Shown: positions 40,848 to 44,769 of the stretch, piece by piece
Position numbering within the stretch: position 1 is the stretch's first letter
Layout: the number at the start of each line of letters is the position of its first letter
DNA from: Streptomyces violascens
Lineage (GTDB): Bacteria > Actinomycetota > Actinomycetes > Streptomycetales > Streptomycetaceae
Reading direction: 5' to 3'
Assembly: GCF_014649955.1 (NCBI RefSeq)
Contig: NZ_BMUA01000042.1
Span: 1 to 44,769 of the forward strand
Length of the DNA: 44,769 nt
The notes under the pieces: generated by a model
The model's input: only the letters and a program-made list of their open reading frames with translations
Told to the model about the DNA's origin: nothing
The model's database searches: none
Translations under genes and position numbers: made by a program

Positions 40848-41480
40848 GTGACCGCAGCCGACCAACCGCCCACGACCAGCACGAATGCCCACAGTCCGGC
40901 GTCGTTCCTCGCCGCCGCGGCCGCCCTGCACGCCATAGACGACGCCCTGCGCGACGCCCAGCAAGAATCCCTGGACATCCCCGATGCACCCGGCCCTGGA
41001 CCGGAGCAGGCGCTGGCCTCCCTGATGCTGTTGCGGCAGGTCCGCGAGCAACTCGCCGGATGGGAAACGGGCCTGATCGAGACCGCCCGCGACGCGGGAG
41101 CCAGCTGGGCCGACCTCGCCCACCCCCTCGGCGTCGCCAGCCGCCAGGCCGCCGAGCGCCGCTACCTGCGCGGCCGGCCCGGCCCTGCCGGGACTACCGG
41201 CGAACAGCGCGTCCAGGCCACCCGCGAACGCCGCGCCGCCGAACGCACCACCGCCAGCTGGGCCCGCCGCAACGCAGCCGACCTGCGCCGCATCGCCGGC
41301 CAGATCACCGCCCTCACCGACCTGCCCGCCACGGCCCACCTCCCGCTCAGCCAGCTCCACGCGGCCCTCGCCCACGACGACCCCGCCGAGCTCATCCGCC
41401 CTCTCAACGCCACCCGCCTCCACCTGACCACCACCCACCCCGACCTCGCAGTACAACTCGACACCCTCATACACCCCTGA
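40848..41480 (+). CDS. rheA: Heat-shock repressor of hsp18 (RheA-like)
   Basis: 210 residues from GTG 40848, with GGGAGG about six bases upstream; a GTG at 40842 would overlap that site. The protein is helical and Ala/Arg-rich. The segment IETARDAGASWADLAHPLGV followed by ASRQAAERRYLRG looks like a helix-turn-helix. The C-terminal half is rich in Leu/His (LTDLPATAHLPLSQLHAALA). It is recognised as the Streptomyces HSP18 transcriptional regulator type by position (divergent from hsp18) and by the TGTCATC operators between the genes. RheA is known as a repressor that loses DNA binding reversibly at high temperature. It is somewhat distant, so orthology rests mainly on context. Confidence 0.8.
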   Translation: MTAADQPPTTSTNAHSPASFLAAAAALHAIDDALRDAQQESLDIPDAPGPGPEQALASLMLLRQVREQLAGWETGLIETARDAGASWADLAHPLGVASRQAAERRYLRGRPGPAGTTGEQRVQATRERRAAERTTASWARRNAADLRRIAGQITALTDLPATAHLPLSQLHAALAHDDPAELIRPLNATRLHLTTTHPDLAVQLDTLIHP

Positions 41481-41602
41481 ACCCACACAGGCCCCGATCC
41501 GGCAGCAGGCAGGCAGGCAGGCAACGGTCCGGTGCCCTATGAAGCGCAAAGGATGATCCGGGGGTGCTGCCGCCGGTCCTGGTGGCGCCGGCTGGTCGCT
41601 AC

Positions 41603-42187
41603 TCAGGTTGAATCCGCTGTGTCCGGTGTCTCGAGCAGTCCTGTGAGGTCGAGGCCGGTGGGCGGTAGGCAGCCGGTGATCAGGTGAGGCCGGTACGGGA
41701 TCTTCTTCAGTTTCCGCTCGATGTCCCGGGTCAGGTGCGTCAGGTCGGCCGCGGCGAAGTCGGCCAGTGTCCGCTTGACCAAACTCCAGATGCCTTCATG
41801 CGGGTTGATCTCCAGTGCGTACGGCGGCAGACGAAAGATGACCAGCCAGTCCTTGTGCTCCTCGGCAAAGTCGAAGATCTCCTGCTGCAGGTGCACCGAC
41901 AAGTTGTCCCACACCCACACCAGCGGGGTGCCGAGCTGCAGGTGCATCACGCGGATGAAGTCCCGGTAATCGCTCCAGAGGAACGTCTTCGCCTCGCCCC
42001 GTCGGCGCCGGTAGACATGGAGTTTGAAGAACATCCGCGGGCGACAGCCGGGCTTGAAGCACACCGCACCCGCGATGTTGACCCGGCCACCACGACGGCC
42101 GGCCACCCGCACCATCGGTCTCGCACCTCGCGGAGCCCAGGTCCGCCTCACCGGGTTCCCCACCCGCTGTTGGGCCCCTTGCAGCAT
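41603..42187 (-). pseudogene. IS630-family transposase, 5'-truncated
   Basis: The frame runs to a stop at 41603. RVNIAGAVCFKPGCRPRMFF is followed by PLVWVWDNLSVHLQQEIFDF (catalytic Asp in WDN), then WLVIFRLPPYALEINPHEGI with the final Glu in NPHEGIWSLVKRTLADF, and a tail of YRPHLITGC. These are the DDE/D motifs of IS630 elements. The start of the protein, with its paired HTH, is missing or lies scrambled upstream of 42187, and the first Asp motif is not visible. Truncated and probably inactive; terminal repeats were not found. Confidence 0.75.
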
Positions 42188-42642
42188 TCGGGCGGGCTTG
42201 TGCAGCTGGCCTCGGCGCGTGTGGCGCAGCCATGCCGGTGGATGTACTCGACCGTGATCTGCGGCTCACCTCAGACGGAAGTGTTCTGGTTCGCATGCCC
42301 ACTTGACAGGCACGCGTTCAACCTAAGGAGGGCTGCGCTGGTGACACCAGGCCTCTGGTCCGGCTGGATTTCGGGCCGGCACCTCCCCCCTCCAAAGACC
42401 TTTGAGGCCTGTTCGCTGCGCTAAACCGCCAGCCAGCCAGTTCATTCGATCGGGGGAACAGTGCGGCCTCGATGGTGCAGACGGCAGCTGGTGGGGGGCC
42501 GACGCGCTCTGTCCCGGCGGCCAGGAAGGGTGGTTGCCTCTACCGAAATGAAAACCATGCCATCTCACGAGGTTCGTGGCAGAAGAGAGCTCGTGAACTG
42601 CACCGGTCCACGTGAGGGGCACTAGCAACAGAGGGGGCTCAC
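42188..42642. other. Long leader/intergenic region upstream of the rpf gene
   Basis: About 455 bases without a gene. The part from roughly 42400 on contains structured GC-rich stretches (GCGCTAAACCGCC, GATCGGGGGAAC, GACGGCAGCTGGTGG), reminiscent of but not clearly matching a ydaO-type c-di-AMP riboswitch, which commonly precedes rpf genes in Streptomyces. AGAGGGGG about eight bases before ATG 42643 is the ribosome binding site. Confidence 0.35.
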
Positions 42643-43284
42643 ATGATTTGTTCCGCGGCAGCAGAAACGGCCGGCCGAGGCGGCCTTGTAGGAAGGGGGA
42701 GGTCCCGCCGCTTCAGTTTGGCCATTGTCGCCTTAGCCGTCGGCTCACTGAGTCTGGGGACGGCAGAGCGGTCCGAGGCTCATGGTGGTGGTATGTGGGA
42801 CCGTATCGCCCAGTGCGAGAGCGGTGGAAACTGGCACATCAACACCGGCAACGGCTACTACGGCGGGCTCCAGTTCGCGGCCGGGACCTGGCGGGCGCAC
42901 GGCGGCTGGGCGTACGCCTCCACCGCCGACAGGGCCAGCAGGGCCCAGCAGATCGCCATCGCCACGAAGGTCCAGCGCTCGCAGGGCTGGGGCGCCTGGC
43001 CGGTCTGCTCGCGCCAGGCGGGGGCCTACGGCAGCGCCCCTGCGGCGGGGAGGCTTGTCGCCGCGCAGGCCAAGCCCTCCAAGCCGCAGGAGGCGCCCGC
43101 GGCGCGGCACCCCGCAGCCCCGAGCGCATCCGGAGCCGGCGCCTACACGGTGCGCCCCGGTGACACACTCATCAGTATCGCCGTGGCGCACCACACCCTC
43201 TGGAAGGCGCTGTACCACAGCAACAGGTCCGTCATCGGCACTGACCCGAACCGCATCCTGCCTGGGCAGCGTCTCTCGCTGTGA
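42643..43284 (+). CDS. Resuscitation-promoting factor with LysM domain
   Basis: A 213-residue secreted peptidoglycan hydrolase. A long N-terminal region ends in the signal helix FSLAIVALAVGSLSLGT (cleavage near residue 46). The transglycosylase-like Rpf domain follows: MWDRIAQCESGGNWHINTGN with catalytic E59, GYYGGLQFAAGTWRAHGG and the second Cys in WPVCSRQAG. A Pro/Ala-rich linker leads to a C-terminal LysM (AYTVRPGDTLISIAVAHHTL ... ILPGQRLSL) that binds glycan chains. Rpf proteins cleave cell-wall glycan and aid spore germination and outgrowth in Streptomyces. The domain order matches the common Rpf-LysM subclass. Confidence 0.93.
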   Translation: MICSAAAETAGRGGLVGRGRSRRFSLAIVALAVGSLSLGTAERSEAHGGGMWDRIAQCESGGNWHINTGNGYYGGLQFAAGTWRAHGGWAYASTADRASRAQQIAIATKVQRSQGWGAWPVCSRQAGAYGSAPAAGRLVAAQAKPSKPQEAPAARHPAAPSASGAGAYTVRPGDTLISIAVAHHTLWKALYHSNRSVIGTDPNRILPGQRLSL

Positions 43285-44281
43285 GCCATCGACTGTTCCC
43301 TCAAGGCCATAGTCCACGATGTTGCAGATCGTGCAGGGGATGATGGTCACCATGCGTAGACCGACGGAGCTCGCTGGCACAAGCAGTCGACCAAGACGGC
43401 TTGTCGCCGCAGGCTCCGTTGGCCTGCCCGGATGTTCTGCCAGCCGTCGCGAACCACTCCTACCCTCAAGTCCAGCGGGTTCACCGGTCACTTCACGTCG
43501 GCATGCGGGAGCCGCAGTGCCGTTCGAACTCGTTGACGCGGTCCTGGACCAGCCTCGCGGTGCGCACAGCTGAGGTCTGGACGATGGAGCTGCACAAGCC
43601 CCCAAGACTTCGCCAGCCGACCCGGTTGAACGCCCACGTAAGCCGAATCGATCTTCGAGGTGAAGGCATACCCGCCGGCCGAACTCCTGGAGTCTGACGA
43701 GCTCGCCCGTGCCCGCGTCGTCAAGGCCGATGCTGAGGGCGCCGAAGCCGGGGTCGTCAGCGGCCTGGCAGACCGAAGGGTCTAGCTGATGTCAGGTCAA
43801 CGTCGTTCTCCGACAAGACCGTTCACCGACATGAACGGCGCGGCACGGCCTGTTTCCCACGGACGTATGCGGACTCCGAGCCCGCCTCCCAGAACCGTTC
43901 ACAGACGGCGAACGCCCCGTCCGTGAACGGCGGACAAGCTGCTCACCGACCACTGCACTCGTCAAGCTCGGCCCTAGTCAGACCGTATGGAGAGTCGACG
44001 AACTGTCCGTCGACCGACTCGGTTTGCCGCCGCCCCGGCCTCCCGCCCTTCCCGCCACATCCATCCGTAGCTCTGGCGGGCGGACCGGCACATTCCGCGC
44101 AGCGCGGTCGCGATCATCAAGCAGAAGCCGGGCGCTGGGGCCGGGTAGCAGCAACCGCACCCACACGAACCCACTCCGCACGAACGGCCCCACGTCAGCG
44201 CCAGTGGAGGTGCGTCCCCGGATGAGTGGTGAGATCCCACGAGCGCCATCACCGCACGCCCGGGACGCGATCTCTTGTCGC
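43285..44281. other. About 1 kb without a convincing gene; inverted-repeat cluster
   Basis: No frame has a recognisable domain. A short frame at about 43660-43785 (KAYPPAELLESDELARARVV) looks protein-like but is only 41 codons from a GTG and unrecognised. Between 43819 and 43930 there are repeated CCGTTCAC / GTGAACGG elements: CCGTTCAC at 43819-43826 and 43895-43902, GTGAACGG at 43923-43930, and ATGAACGG at 43831-43838. These can form alternative hairpins. Confidence 0.4.
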
Positions 44282-44769
44282 ATGATCACTTCTCGCGGGT
44301 GGCTGCGCGCCGCCATCACCCTGCGGGTCTCTCCTCGGTCCTGGCTACCGCCGCCCCGGCATCCGCCGCCGCTGCCCCCCGCCCCTGTGCTGCGCCGGGC
44401 CCTGCCCGAACGCCTCCCGCCGACATCGCCCGGGACGAGCTCGGCGACTTGAATGTGGAAGCCCCGCATGCGATGACCGGCTACACCCGGACCAAGTTCC
44501 CGCACTGGGCCACCCAGTACGGCCAGTGCGACACCCGCGAGGTCGTCCTGCAGCGCGACGGGCACAACGTCGCTCAGGACGACAAGTGCCGCGCGGTCCA
44601 GGGACCTGGTTCAGCGAGTACGACGGGAAGACGCTGACCGTGGCGAGCCAGGTCGACATCGACCACATGGTGCCGCTCGCCGCCAGCTGGCGCGCCGGCG
44701 CCGACCTGTGGGACACCGCCAGGCGCAAGGCCTTCGCCAACGACCTCACCCACTCCCAGCTCATCACCG
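44282..44769 (+). pseudogene. Secreted HNH endonuclease-family protein, frameshifted, cut by window end
   Basis: From ATG 44282 a signal-like stretch is divided between two frames (MITSRGWLRAAIT, then GLSSVLATAAPASAAA). The mature part follows: DIARDELGDLNVEAPHAMTG, YTRTKFPHWATQYGQCDTRE and VVLQRDGHNVAQDDKCRAVQ. Near 44604 a base is missing and the next frame continues WFSEYDGKTLTVASQVDIDH with the catalytic DHMVPLA motif, then KAFANDLTHSQLIT at the window edge. This is the GmrSD-C/DUF1524-like secreted HNH nuclease family common in Streptomyces. Two frameshifts suggest a pseudogene; the 3' end is outside the window. Confidence 0.65.

Noticed and set aside
43819..43930. CRISPR array from repeated GTTCAC/GTGAAC elements
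   Set aside because: Repeats are only 8 bases, irregularly spaced and mixed in orientation, and no cas gene is present.

Overview
The window is GC-rich actinobacterial DNA and almost certainly Streptomyces or a close relative. The evidence is the G/C-biased third codon positions, the GTG starts, the ATGA stop/start overlaps, and families typical of the genus: an AfsR-like NB-ARC protein, an hsp18/RheA pair, a resuscitation-promoting factor and small hydrophobic proteins. Many insertion-sequence relics, frameshifted genes and truncated genes sit beside intact operons. This pattern suggests an accessory region such as a chromosome arm or a large plasmid. No replicon feature is visible that would decide between these.

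Layout. 1-7.3 kb: a decayed zone with IS30 and ISL3 relics, a frameshifted peptidase-inhibitor gene, one large intact STAND ATPase (1456-3744), a small hydrophobic protein, a toxin tail with an intact immunity-like gene, a solo IS5 end, and a zinc-ribbon gene cut by an in-frame TAG. 7.3-12.6 kb: an intact LuxR-type response regulator and histidine kinase, divergent from an ABC transporter (ATPase, 29-codon micro-ORF, FtsX-type permease). 12.7-17.6 kb: a second decayed zone with a dead sdaA, a dead and a live copy of a secreted alpha/beta hydrolase, an IS5-family element with both ends, and an IS701-like relic.

18.4-32.6 kb: the most interesting block. A leftward gene set encodes an HpaB-type two-component flavin monooxygenase, its flavin reductase, a secreted TTHB210-like protein, an FAD/NAD(P) protein, a class II aldolase-like protein, an NAD(P)-binding protein, an MFS exporter, a stand-alone adenylating enzyme and a CGNR regulator. 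It is flanked by a TetR regulator, a divergent isochorismatase-family hydrolase, and a rightward pair (Tat-exported protein of unknown family, CynX-type MFS protein). Related operator-like sequences before hpaB, tetR and the isochorismatase gene suggest one TetR regulon. I cannot assign this set to a known pathway.

32.9-36.9 kb: a small membrane protein divergent from a very large HTH-STAND ATPase with WD40-like repeats, split near its 3' end by a probable frameshift. 37.3-39.3 kb: small and broken genes, including an AbiEii-like remnant, a frameshifted SH3 protein, a lipoprotein and a lectin fragment. 39.3-41.5 kb: a heat-shock locus with two DUF2267 genes, hsp18 and the divergent repressor gene rheA, with two TGTCATC-N5-GATGAC(A/G) operators between them. 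41.6-44.8 kb: an IS630 relic, a resuscitation-promoting factor with a long leader, a long stretch without a convincing gene, and a broken HNH nuclease gene at the window edge.

All coordinates and motifs were read by eye from the sequence. Family names come from recognised motifs and no database search was made.
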